The notes under the pieces: generated by a model
Told to the model about the DNA's origin: nothing
Databases searched by the model: none
What the model saw: the letters and a program-made list of their open reading frames with translations, nothing else
Part shown: positions 7,661 through 15,560 of the stretch, in pieces
How the letters are laid out: each line of letters begins with the position of its first letter
Position numbering within the stretch: the stretch's first letter is position 1
Assembly: GCA_038237665.1 (NCBI GenBank)
Contig: JBBRYK010000008.1
Location: 1 to 61,775 of the forward strand
Length of the DNA: 61,775 nucleotides
Direction of reading: 5' to 3'
Origin: JBBRYK01 sp038237665
Lineage (GTDB): Bacteria; Actinomycetota; Thermoleophilia; Gaiellales; Gaiellaceae
Translations under genes and position numbers: made by a program

Positions 7661-9190
7661 ATGACCGAGGTACTGCAGGCGCCGCCCGAGGAGCGCGCCG
7701 AGATTTCGCCGATCGGACACTGGATCGGCGGCCGAAGTGTCGAAGGAGCATCGGGCCGGTCGGGCCCGGTCTGGAACCCCGCCACGGGTCAGCAGACCGG
7801 CGAGGTGGCGTTCGCCTCGGTCGACGAGGTCGACCGAGCCGTGCAGGCTGCAAAGGAGGCGTTCCCCGCCTGGCGCGCCTTGTCGCTCTCGAAGCGCTCC
7901 GAGCTCTTCTTCACGATCCGTGAGCTCTTCCACCAGCGCCGCGAGGAGATCGCGCGCTTCCTCACCGCCGAGCACGGCAAGGTCCTGTCGGACGCGCTCG
8001 GGGAGGTGGCCCGCGGCCTCGAAGTGATCGAGCACGCCTGCGGGATCCCGACGCTGCTCAAGGGCAGCTTCTCCGAGCAGGTTTCGACCGGGATCGACGT
8101 CTACTCGATCCGCCAGCCGCTCGGCGTCGTTGCCGGCATCACCCCGTTCAACTTCCCGGCGATGGTGCCCATGTGGATGTGGGCCCCGGCGCTCGCCTGC
8201 GGGAACACGTTCGTCCTCAAGCCGTCCGAGAAGGACCCATCGGCCTCCCTCTTCACGGCCGAGCTCCTCGAGGAGGCCGGCGTGCCCGACGGCGTCTTCA
8301 ACGTCGTGCAGGGCGACAAGGTCGCGGTCGACGCGATCCTCGAGCACCCCGACATTGCCGCGGTCTCGTTCGTGGGCTCGACGCCGATCGCCAGGTACAT
8401 CTACGAGACCGGCTCGAAGAACGGCAAGCGCGTCCAGGCCCTCGGCGGGGCCAAGAACCACATGCTCGTGCTGCCCGACGCCGACATCGACATGGCCGCC
8501 GACGCCGCCGTCTCGGCGGGATACGGCTCGGCCGGGGAGCGCTGCATGGCGATCTCGGTCGTGGTCGCAGTCGGCGATGCCGCAGACCCGCTGATCGACG
8601 CGATCAAGGCGCGGCTGCCGAAGATCAAGGTCGGTTCCGGCTTCGACCCGGAGTCGGAGATGGGCCCGCTGATCACCCGGGAGCATCGCGACAAGGTCGC
8701 CTCGTACCTGGACAGCGGCCCGGCGCAGGGTGCGACGCTCGTCGCCGACGGACGCGAGACGGCACCCGAGGGAGACGGGTTCTTCCTGGGTGCGTCACTC
8801 CTCGACAACGTCACTCCGGCGATGGACGCCTACCGCGACGAGATCTTCGGCCCGGTGCTGTCGGTCGTGCGCGCCGGCACCTATGACGAGGCCGTGAAGC
8901 TCGTGAACGAAAGCCCGTACGGAAACGGGACAGCGATCTTCACCCGCGACGGCGGCGCCGCGCGGCAGTTCCAGTTCGAGGCCGACGCGGGCATGGTCGG
9001 GATCAACGTGCCGATCCCGGTGCCGGTCGCCTACTACTCCTTCGGCGGCTGGAAGTCGTCCCTCTTCGGCGGCGCGCACATCTACGGGCCGGAGGGGATC
9101 AACTTCTACACGCGCGGCAAGGTGGTCACCTCGCGCTGGCCCGACCCGGCGACGTCGAAGGTGGATCTGGGATTCCCGCAGACCCGGTGA
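7661..9190 (+). CDS. mmsA: CoA-acylating methylmalonate/malonate-semialdehyde dehydrogenase
   Basis: A 509-residue aldehyde dehydrogenase. Features of the MMSDH/IolA family are ITPFNFPAMVPMWMWAPALA (160-179), FVGSTPIARYIYETGS, the GAKNHMLVLPDAD motif and GSAGERCMA with catalytic Cys295. The family oxidises malonate or methylmalonate semialdehyde to acetyl-CoA or propionyl-CoA with CO2 release. An ideal AGGAGG lies 5-10 nt before the ATG at 7661. It is divergent from the class III aminotransferase, giving a two-step route from beta-alanine (or 3-aminoisobutyrate) to a CoA thioester. The following gene overlaps it by 4 nt (GTGA). Confidence 0.92.
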   Translation: MTEVLQAPPEERAEISPIGHWIGGRSVEGASGRSGPVWNPATGQQTGEVAFASVDEVDRAVQAAKEAFPAWRALSLSKRSELFFTIRELFHQRREEIARFLTAEHGKVLSDALGEVARGLEVIEHACGIPTLLKGSFSEQVSTGIDVYSIRQPLGVVAGITPFNFPAMVPMWMWAPALACGNTFVLKPSEKDPSASLFTAELLEEAGVPDGVFNVVQGDKVAVDAILEHPDIAAVSFVGSTPIARYIYETGSKNGKRVQALGGAKNHMLVLPDADIDMAADAAVSAGYGSAGERCMAISVVVAVGDAADPLIDAIKARLPKIKVGSGFDPESEMGPLITREHRDKVASYLDSGPAQGATLVADGRETAPEGDGFFLGASLLDNVTPAMDAYRDEIFGPVLSVVRAGTYDEAVKLVNESPYGNGTAIFTRDGGAARQFQFEADAGMVGINVPIPVPVAYYSFGGWKSSLFGGAHIYGPEGINFYTRGKVVTSRWPDPATSKVDLGFPQTR

Positions 9191-9777
9191 GCACCGTCAT
9201 CGGCGTCGCTCTCTTCGACGGCGCCGAGGAGCTGGACTGGGCAGGCCCGTGGGAGGTCCTTGCTGCGTGGTCCAACCAGTGGCCGGAGGACGGCGTCCAC
9301 GTCTTCACCGTCGCGCAGACAGCCGATGTCGTCACCTGCGCCAAGGGCCTGCGCGTGGTGCCCGATGAGACGTGGGTCAGCGCTCCGCCGATCGACGTCC
9401 TCGTCTATCCCGGCGGACGGGGCACCCGGGCGCAGCTGGGCGACGAAGCCATTCGCGGCTGGATCCGCGGGATCTCGGACCGTGGAGCGCTGATCACGAG
9501 CGTGTGCACCGGTTCGCTCGTGTTCGCCGACGCAGGCCTTCTGGACGGCCGGCCTGCCACCACGCACTGGGGGTCGTTGGAGGTTCTCCCGACGCTCGGC
9601 CGCGACATCGAGGTGCGTCCCGACGATCGCTTCGTGGACGACGGCGAGGTGGTCACCGCGGCGGGCGTCTCGGCCGGCATCGACATGGCGCTCCATCTCG
9701 TCGCACGGCTCCATTCGGTCGCGCGCGCGCGCGAGGTACGCCGCTACATCCAGTACGACCCGGACCCGCCGGTCTAA
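9187..9777 (+). CDS. DJ-1/PfpI (GATase1-like) protein, isonitrile-hydratase type
   Basis: A 196-residue protein with the DJ-1 fold: VIGVALFDGAEELDWAGPWE at the N-terminus with the acidic Asp17, VLVYPGGRGTR, and nucleophile-elbow SVCTGSLVFADAGLL with Cys107. HWGSLEVL follows, where GlxA/InhA-type members have a histidine. The family includes isonitrile hydratase and amidase-like enzymes, but also sensor domains. No AraC DNA-binding domain follows, so an enzyme is more likely. GTG 9187 overlaps the dehydrogenase stop by 4 nt, indicating co-translation. Confidence 0.85.
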   Translation: MSTVIGVALFDGAEELDWAGPWEVLAAWSNQWPEDGVHVFTVAQTADVVTCAKGLRVVPDETWVSAPPIDVLVYPGGRGTRAQLGDEAIRGWIRGISDRGALITSVCTGSLVFADAGLLDGRPATTHWGSLEVLPTLGRDIEVRPDDRFVDDGEVVTAAGVSAGIDMALHLVARLHSVARAREVRRYIQYDPDPPV

Positions 9778-9809
9778 GATCGCCGCAATTCAGCCCGAGG
9801 AGGAAGCCG

Positions 9810-10103
9810 ATGAACACCTACGTCATCCTGCGCCGCAACGGCTGGCGCACTGGCGGGGACCTGGAGGAGGCCGCGGCGCGCTCGACGGCCGAGGGGGAGA
9901 AGATGGCGGACGACATCCGCTGGATCCGCTCGTACGTGCTCGAGGAGCCGGACGGCAGCGTCGGGACGGTCTGCATCTACCAGGCGACCAGCCCCGAGGC
10001 CATTCGCCGGCACGCGGATGCGGCCGATCTGCCCGTGCTCGAGATCATCCCGGTCGCCGACACGGTCCTCGTCCGCGACGACCCCGTCCCGGCGTCGGCC
10101 TGA
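9810..10103 (+). CDS. DUF4242 (SCO4226-like) small protein, 97 aa
   Basis: MNTYVILRRNGW, then YVLEEPDGSVGTVCIYQATS and PEAIRRHADAADLPVLEI match the ferredoxin-like DUF4242 family. The Streptomyces member SCO4226 has been described as nickel-binding. The cysteine and histidine of the VCIYQ...IRRHA region are present. The ATG at 9810 is preceded by GAGGAGGA at about 9797-9804. It lies 32 nt after the DJ-1 gene, probably in the same transcript. Biological role unknown. Confidence 0.8.
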   Translation: MNTYVILRRNGWRTGGDLEEAAARSTAEGEKMADDIRWIRSYVLEEPDGSVGTVCIYQATSPEAIRRHADAADLPVLEIIPVADTVLVRDDPVPASA

Positions 10104-10115
10104 GGGATCTCCAGA

Positions 10116-10146
10116 CGCGCCGGCGCTGTTCGGCCGCGCCGGCGCG
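10116..10146. terminator. Bidirectional GC-rich hairpin between convergent genes
   Basis: CGCGCCGGCG (10116-10125) and CGCCGGCGCG (10137-10146) form a 10-bp stem with an 11-nt loop. The stem sits exactly in the 43-nt gap between the convergent DUF4242 and coiled-coil genes. No T-run is present on either side. Position and symmetry argue for a shared terminator. Confidence 0.55.
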
Positions 10147-10626
10147 CTACCTGGCGTCGGCGGACGCCGACGAGCCGCCGCCAAGCGCCTCGAGGTAACG
10201 CTCGTACGCCCGCCGGCGGCGGCGACACTCCGCAAGCTCCGCTTCGAGCCTGGCGATCTCCGGCTCGGCGTCCTCTTCGGCCTCGGGCTCCTCTTCGCCG
10301 TCCTCGTCGCCCCAGTCGTTGTAGTACTCGTCGTCGTAGGCCGAGTTCTCTTCGGAGACCTCAGTCGGCCCGCCGAGCGTTTCACGCACGACGGCGGCGT
10401 CACTTGGGTCCATCTGCGCGAACGCCGCCTCGTCGACCTGCGACCCGAGCTCCTCCGTGATCACGTCCGCCAGCTGATCGAGCAGCGCGGACTCTCGTTC
10501 ACGCTCGAATTCGAGCTGCTCGCGAGCCTGATCGCGGCGCCGCCCGCGGGCGATCTCTTCTCTCTCCACGGACGAACGATAATCGGCCTGCGGCGCGGGC
10601 GGCGACGTTGGAAATGCGGATTGCAT
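10147..10626 (-). CDS. Acidic coiled-coil hypothetical protein (159 aa)
   Basis: Unrecognised protein in three zones: a charged helix (VEREEIARGRRRDQAREQLE) followed by QLADVITEELGSQVDEAAFA; a very acidic linker (YYNDWGDEDGEEEPEAEEDA); and a C-terminal helix (IARLEAELAECRRRRRAYER). The heptad-like pattern suggests coiled coil. No signal peptide or membrane segment. The ATG at 10626 overlaps the divergent GntR promoter. A GTG at 10569 just before VEREE would leave room for a promoter and may be the true start. No functional clue from neighbours. Confidence 0.6.
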   Translation of the reverse strand: MQSAFPTSPPAPQADYRSSVEREEIARGRRRDQAREQLEFERERESALLDQLADVITEELGSQVDEAAFAQMDPSDAAVVRETLGGPTEVSEENSAYDDEYYNDWGDEDGEEEPEAEEDAEPEIARLEAELAECRRRRRAYERYLEALGGGSSASADAR

Positions 10627-10631
10627 ACTGT

Positions 10632-11327
10632 ATGGTCGAGCGCGTGGCGAAGATGCTCCAGGAGCAGGAAACCCTGGTCAAAAATGCGAGTGCCGCCGCC
10701 ACAGAACTGATTCGCACGGCAATTGTCGACGGGCGTCTCGCGCCGGGCCAGCGGCTGAAAGAGGAGGAGCTCGCACGCGAGCTCGGCATCAGTCGCACAC
10801 CGATCCGGGAGGCACTCCTGGTCCTCCAGGCCGAGGGGCTCGTCGACGCAGCGCCGAATCGCGGCGCGACGGTCCGCGCGCACACGGCCAAGGACCTCGA
10901 CGACCTCTACCAGCTGCGCGCACTGCTCGAAGGGTTTGCGGCCAGGAGGGCGGCGACCAGGCTGACCGAGGAAGGGCTGGCCGGACTGCAGGCCAGCTGC
11001 GAGCGTTTCGACCGTCTCGGCGGCGACGACGCGCGCGAGATCGTGCGCGAGAACATGGGCTTCCACAACACGATCCTCGAGGCCGCGGCCAGCACGCGCC
11101 TGGTCGAGATGGCCCGGAAGACGATCGAGCTGCCGCTCGTCTACAAGTCCTACATCTGGTACTCGCCTGCTCAGCAGCGCATCTCGGCGCACTACCACCA
11201 CCAGATCACGCGGGCGCTGGCCGCACGCGACGGCGAACGAGCCGAGATGATCATGAAGGAGCACATCTTCGAAGCGCGCGACCTGCTCGTCGCCCACGTC
11301 CGCGAGCTCGAGGCGGTCACCGAGTGA
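10632..11327 (+). CDS. GntR-family regulator, FadR/FCD subfamily (first copy)
   Basis: N-terminal winged helix ELIRTAIVDGRLAPGQRLKE, then ELARELGISRTPIREALLVL is the GntR DNA-binding domain. The C-terminal all-helical FCD effector domain carries metal-type acidic/His positions (LYQLRALLEGFAARRA, NMGFHNTILEAA, HYHHQITRALAARDGERA). Such regulators usually repress catabolic operons and sense an acid or amino acid. It is first in a coupled operon with CaiB, HMGL-type lyase and hydantoinase genes, so autoregulation is likely. Start uncertain: ATG 10632, GTG 10644 and ATG 10653 are in frame. The palindrome CATAC-T-GTATG (10624-10634) overlaps the first. Confidence 0.88.
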   Translation: MVERVAKMLQEQETLVKNASAAATELIRTAIVDGRLAPGQRLKEEELARELGISRTPIREALLVLQAEGLVDAAPNRGATVRAHTAKDLDDLYQLRALLEGFAARRAATRLTEEGLAGLQASCERFDRLGGDDAREIVRENMGFHNTILEAAASTRLVEMARKTIELPLVYKSYIWYSPAQQRISAHYHHQITRALAARDGERAEMIMKEHIFEARDLLVAHVRELEAVTE

Positions 11328-12574
11328 CCGAGACGGCCGCCGCGCCCGGCCTCGCGCCGCGCGCCGCGGACGGGCCCGGGCCGCTCGCAGGCGTCCGCGT
11401 CGTCGAGCTGGGGATGCTCCTCGCGGGGCCGTTCACGGGACGGCTGCTGGGTGACATGGGCGCCGAGATCCTGAAGATCGAGCCGCCGGGCCAGCCGGAC
11501 CCGCTTCGCGAATGGGGCAAGGCGCGCTACAAGGACCGCTCGCTCTGGTGGCCCGTGCAGTCGCGGAACAAGAAGTGCTGCACGCTCAACCTCCGCACCG
11601 AGAAGGGACAGGCGCTGCTCCTGCGGCTCGTCGCAGGGAGCGACGTGCTCGTCGAAAACTTCCGGCCCGGGACGCTCGAGAAATGGAACCTCGGCCCGGA
11701 CCGCCTCTGGGAGGCAAACCCCCGGCTCGTGATCACGCGCATCTCCGGGTACGGCCAGGACGGGCCGTACGGGCCGCGCGCAGGATTCGCCTCGGTCGCG
11801 GAGGCGATGGGCGGGATCCGCTTCATCAACGGCTTTCCCGGCGAGCCGCCGCCTCGAATCCACATCTCACTCGGCGATTCCCTCGCCGGCATGTTCGCCG
11901 CGATGGGAACCCTCGCCGCCCTCTACCGGCGCGACTCGTTCGGCGGCGGCCGGGGGCAGGTGATCGACGTGTCGCTGATGGAGGCCTGCTTCGCGCTACT
12001 CGAGAGCACCGTCCCGGAGTTCGACCGTCTCGGCATCGTCCGCGGGCCGGCCGGAACCGGACTCAAGGGGGTGGCCCCGTCGAACATCTTCAAGGCGAGC
12101 GACGACAAGTGGATGGTGATCGCCGCCAACGCCGACAAGGTCTTCGGCCGGCTCAGCGAGGCGATGGGCCAGCCCGAGCTCGCGGACGACCCGCGCTTCG
12201 CCACTCACCTCGCGCGCGGCGAGAACCAGGAGGAGCTCGAAGGGATCGTCGCCGCCTGGGCCGCGCAGCACACGGCGGACGAGATCGACCGGATCCTGAA
12301 CGAAGCGGGAGTGATCTGTGGTCCGATCTACTCGATCGCGGACATCTTCCAAGACCCACAGTTTCGCGCGCGCGAGATGCTCGTGGAGCACGACGATCCG
12401 GAGATCGGACGCTTCATCGGGCCCGGGATCGTGCCGAAGTTCTCGGAGACGCCCGGCGCGGTCAAGTGGTCCGGCCCGTGGCAGGAAGGCAGCCACAACC
12501 GCGACGTCTACGGCGGCCTGCTCGGTCTCTCGGACGACGACCTCGCGCAGCTGAAGACGGAGGGCGTCCTGTGA
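11324..12574 (+). CDS. CaiB/BaiF family III CoA-transferase (first copy)
   Basis: A 416-residue class III CoA-transferase. GVRVVELGMLLAGPFTGRLL opens the N-terminal Rossmann region, GDMGAEILKIE is the classic motif, and SLGDSLAGMFAAMG contains Asp185, equivalent to the catalytic aspartate of formyl-CoA transferase. These enzymes move CoA from succinyl-CoA or acetyl-CoA to a carboxylic acid. GTG 11324 overlaps the GntR stop (GTGA), and the next gene overlaps likewise. The adjacent HMG-CoA-lyase-type gene suggests the product is a 3-hydroxy-3-methyl-dicarboxyl-CoA to be cleaved. Substrate is inference. Confidence 0.88.
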   Translation: MTETAAAPGLAPRAADGPGPLAGVRVVELGMLLAGPFTGRLLGDMGAEILKIEPPGQPDPLREWGKARYKDRSLWWPVQSRNKKCCTLNLRTEKGQALLLRLVAGSDVLVENFRPGTLEKWNLGPDRLWEANPRLVITRISGYGQDGPYGPRAGFASVAEAMGGIRFINGFPGEPPPRIHISLGDSLAGMFAAMGTLAALYRRDSFGGGRGQVIDVSLMEACFALLESTVPEFDRLGIVRGPAGTGLKGVAPSNIFKASDDKWMVIAANADKVFGRLSEAMGQPELADDPRFATHLARGENQEELEGIVAAWAAQHTADEIDRILNEAGVICGPIYSIADIFQDPQFRAREMLVEHDDPEIGRFIGPGIVPKFSETPGAVKWSGPWQEGSHNRDVYGGLLGLSDDDLAQLKTEGVL

Positions 12575-13464
12575 GTGTCGTCATCTGCGACGTCGGGCCG
12601 CGCGACGGGCTGCAGAACGACCCGAAGATACTTCCGCCCGAAACCCGCGCCGAGCTCGTAGGGAGGCTCGCAGCCGCCGGCCTCGCGCGGATCGAAGCGG
12701 TCAGCTTCGTCAACCCTGCCCGCGTCCCGCAGATGGCGGGCGCCGAGGAGGTCGTGGCGGCGATCGACCGCCGGGAGGGCGTCACCTACGCCGGGCTCGC
12801 GCTCAACGAACAGGGTTACGACCGGCTCGCGTCCGCGGGGCTCGACGAAGTCCACTTCGCCTTCGCGGCGAGCGAGACCTTCAACCGCCGGAACCAGAAC
12901 GCCTCGCCAGAGGAGTCGCTCCAGGCGGCCGCGCGGATCGTCGAGCGCGCGCACGCCGACGGGATCCGCGCGACGGTCACGATCGGCACTTCATTCGGCT
13001 GTCCGTTCGAAGGCGCAGTCGATCCGGCTCGTGTCCTCGGCTACGCGGAACAGATCGCGCACGCCGGCGCCGACGAGATCGTCTACGCCGACACCGTCGG
13101 CGTCGGCGTCCCCCGCCAGGTCAAGCATCTGGTCGGCGAGTCGGTCGGCCACGGGACGCCGGTCGGCGTCCACCTGCACAACACGCGCAACACCGGTTTC
13201 GCGAATGCGTATGCCGCGCTGGAAGCGGGGGCGACCGCACTCGATGCTTCGGTCGGCGGGATCGGCGGCTGCCCGTTCGCGCCCCGCGCGACCGGAAACA
13301 TCTCCACCGAAGACCTCGTGTACCTGCTCCACGGTGAGGGGGTCGAGACCGGAATCGACCTCGCCGCGCTGATCGGGGTCGCCGAGTGGCTCGAGGGCGT
13401 CCTCGGGCGCCAGCTCGAAGGACAGCTCTACCGTGCCGGCGCCTTCGCGCCGGTCGCGGCCTGA
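12571..13464 (+). CDS. HMG-CoA lyase-family (DRE-TIM) lyase
   Basis: A 297-residue TIM-barrel lyase. It shows DVGPRDGLQND (metal/substrate Arg-Asp), IEAVSFVNPARVPQMAGAEE, the metal-binding HLHNTRNTGFANAYAALEAG and the active-site loop GGIGGCPFAPRATGN with the conserved cysteine. This pattern is specific to hydroxymethylglutaryl-CoA lyases (products acetyl-CoA and acetoacetate for the type enzyme). Related actinobacterial enzymes may act on other 3-hydroxy-3-methylacyl-CoA esters. GTG 12571 overlaps the CaiB stop by 4 nt, so acid activation and cleavage are translationally paired. Leucine-pathway partners are absent, so a non-leucine substrate is plausible. Confidence 0.85.
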   Translation: MSVVICDVGPRDGLQNDPKILPPETRAELVGRLAAAGLARIEAVSFVNPARVPQMAGAEEVVAAIDRREGVTYAGLALNEQGYDRLASAGLDEVHFAFAASETFNRRNQNASPEESLQAAARIVERAHADGIRATVTIGTSFGCPFEGAVDPARVLGYAEQIAHAGADEIVYADTVGVGVPRQVKHLVGESVGHGTPVGVHLHNTRNTGFANAYAALEAGATALDASVGGIGGCPFAPRATGNISTEDLVYLLHGEGVETGIDLAALIGVAEWLEGVLGRQLEGQLYRAGAFAPVAA

Positions 13465-13483
13465 GAAACCGAAGGAGGAGCGA

Positions 13484-15550
13484 ATGGCGTACAGGCTCGG
13501 GGTCGACGTAGGAGGGACGTTCACCGACCTCTTCCTCGTCGACGACGGGAACGGCGCCGGTGCCGGCCAGCACCGGGTGAAGACACCCTCGACGCCCAAC
13601 GACCCGTCGGAGGGCGTGCTCAACGGCGTCCGCAGAATCTGCGACGAGGCGGGAATCGCCGTCGGCGAGATCCAGAACATCCTGCACGGGACGACCGTCG
13701 CGACGAACGCCGTACTCGAGTCGAAGGGCGCCCGCGTCGGGCTGATCACGACCATGGGCTTCAAGCAGATCCTGCACCTGGCGCGCTCGCAGACTCCGGG
13801 GCCGCTCGCGGGCTGGATCATCATGATCAAGCCGGACCCTCCGGCGTCGCTTGCGGACACGCGCGAGGCGATCGAGCGACTGGATCCACGCGGGTCGACG
13901 GCGACGCCCGTCGACGAGCAGCAGGTCGAGGGGATCGTTCGCGATCTGGTCGAGTCGGGGGTCGAGACCTTGACCGTCGCACTGATCAACTCGTACGTCA
14001 ACGGCGCGCACGAGCGGCAGATCGGCGACATCATCGAGCGCCTCTACCCGGGCTTCCCGGTCACGCTCTCGTCCGAGGTCCTCCCGGAGTTCCGCGAGTA
14101 CGAGCGAGCGCTCACCGCCTGCATGAACTCGTACGTCCGGCCAAGGGTCTCGAACTACGTCAAACGCCTGCAGGAGCAGCTCAACGGGATCGGCGCCAAG
14201 GCGGACGTGAACATCCTCCGCTCCGACGCCGGCCTGATGACGAGCGGCGAGGCCGAGCGAAACCCGATCTACGGCGTGCTGTCGGGCCCGTCGGGCGGCG
14301 TGGCCGGCGCGCTCTTCGTCGCCCGCAAGGCCGGCTTCGACGACATCCTCACCTTCGACATGGGCGGCACGTCGACCGACGTCGCCCTGTGCCAGAACGG
14401 CCAGCCGACGATCGGGCGGGAGACGGCGATCGGGCACTTCCGGATCAAGGTGCCCTCCGTGAACGTCCACACGGTCGGCGCCGGCGGCGGCTCGATCGCG
14501 CACGTGCCGGAACTGACGAAGGCGCTTCGCGTCGGGCCGCAGTCGGCGGGGGCCGAGCCCGGCCCTGCCGCCTACGGCAAGGGCGGCACGGAGCCGACGG
14601 TCACGGATGCGAACGTCGTTCTCGGCCACCTGCCGCCCCGGCTCCTCGGGGGCGAAATGAAGCTCGACGCCGAAGCTGCACGCAGCTCGGTGCAGAAGGT
14701 CGCGGACGCGATGGGCCTCGATTCCGTCGAGCAGGCGGCCGAGGGCATCCTCGCCATCGTCAACGAGAACATGGCGGGCGCCCTGCGCCTCGTCTCGGTG
14801 CAGCGCGGGCACGACCCACGCGACTTCGCACTCGTCGCCTACGGCGGCGCCGGGCCGCTGCACGCGAATGCACTGGCGAAGCTGATGGGGTCGTTCCCCG
14901 TGATCGTCCCCCCCGCGCCCGGGCTGCTGTGCGCGATCGGCGACCTCGTCGCCGACTTCCGCGACGAGTTCGCGCAGACGTACATCCGGCTACTGTCCGA
15001 CGCGAGCGGGGCTGAGGTCGGCGAGATCCTGGACGGGCTCGGAGAGCGGGCGACCGCGTGGCTCGACGGGGAGGGGATCGAAGAGGAGGCGCAGGGAATC
15101 GCCTACTCCGCCGACATGCGCTACCACCGGCAGGGCTACGAGATCCCGGTCGTCGTCGCGCCGGACGAGGTTCGCGACGGGAGCCTGGCCGAGCTCGAGG
15201 AGCGCTTCAACCTCCTGCACGAGCAGCTCTACGGGTTCCGGATGCCCGGGACGGCGGCTGAGATCGTCAATCTGCGCGCAGTCGGCTACGGCACGATCGC
15301 CAAGCCCGAGCTGCCGACGGCCGAGCTCTCCTCCGAGGACGCCTCGAGCGCCGTGGTCGACGAGCACGACGTGACCTTCGACGGCGAGCGCGTGCCGACG
15401 AAGATCTACGATCGAGCGCTGCTCCGGCCCGGCGCGACGCTGGCGGGGCCGGCGATCGTGACCGAGTTCGACTCCACGACCGTGGTGCTACCGGGCTATC
15501 GAGCCGCCGTCGACCGCAACTTCAACATCCTGATCACCCCCAGCGACTGA
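13484..15550 (+). CDS. hyuA: Hydantoinase/oxoprolinase subunit A (first copy)
   Basis: A 688-residue ATP-dependent ring-opening subunit with an actin-like ATPase fold. GVDVGGTFTDLFLVDD (6-21) is phosphate motif 1, ILHGTTVATNAVLE sits at about 66, DMGGTSTDVAL at about 292, then GAGGGSIAHV and SAGAEPGPAAYGKGG. Family members use ATP to hydrolyse 5-oxoproline, N-methylhydantoin, hydantoins or, with a third subunit, acetone. No gamma subunit is present, so a cyclic amide is favoured. AAGGAGGAG precedes the ATG at 13484. It pairs with HyuB 11 nt downstream and is followed by an amidase of the N-carbamoylsarcosine type, which points to N-methylhydantoin or a related ring. Confidence 0.9.
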   Translation: MAYRLGVDVGGTFTDLFLVDDGNGAGAGQHRVKTPSTPNDPSEGVLNGVRRICDEAGIAVGEIQNILHGTTVATNAVLESKGARVGLITTMGFKQILHLARSQTPGPLAGWIIMIKPDPPASLADTREAIERLDPRGSTATPVDEQQVEGIVRDLVESGVETLTVALINSYVNGAHERQIGDIIERLYPGFPVTLSSEVLPEFREYERALTACMNSYVRPRVSNYVKRLQEQLNGIGAKADVNILRSDAGLMTSGEAERNPIYGVLSGPSGGVAGALFVARKAGFDDILTFDMGGTSTDVALCQNGQPTIGRETAIGHFRIKVPSVNVHTVGAGGGSIAHVPELTKALRVGPQSAGAEPGPAAYGKGGTEPTVTDANVVLGHLPPRLLGGEMKLDAEAARSSVQKVADAMGLDSVEQAAEGILAIVNENMAGALRLVSVQRGHDPRDFALVAYGGAGPLHANALAKLMGSFPVIVPPAPGLLCAIGDLVADFRDEFAQTYIRLLSDASGAEVGEILDGLGERATAWLDGEGIEEEAQGIAYSADMRYHRQGYEIPVVVAPDEVRDGSLAELEERFNLLHEQLYGFRMPGTAAEIVNLRAVGYGTIAKPELPTAELSSEDASSAVVDEHDVTFDGERVPTKIYDRALLRPGATLAGPAIVTEFDSTTVVLPGYRAAVDRNFNILITPSD

Positions 15551-15560
15551 GCGAGGAGAA

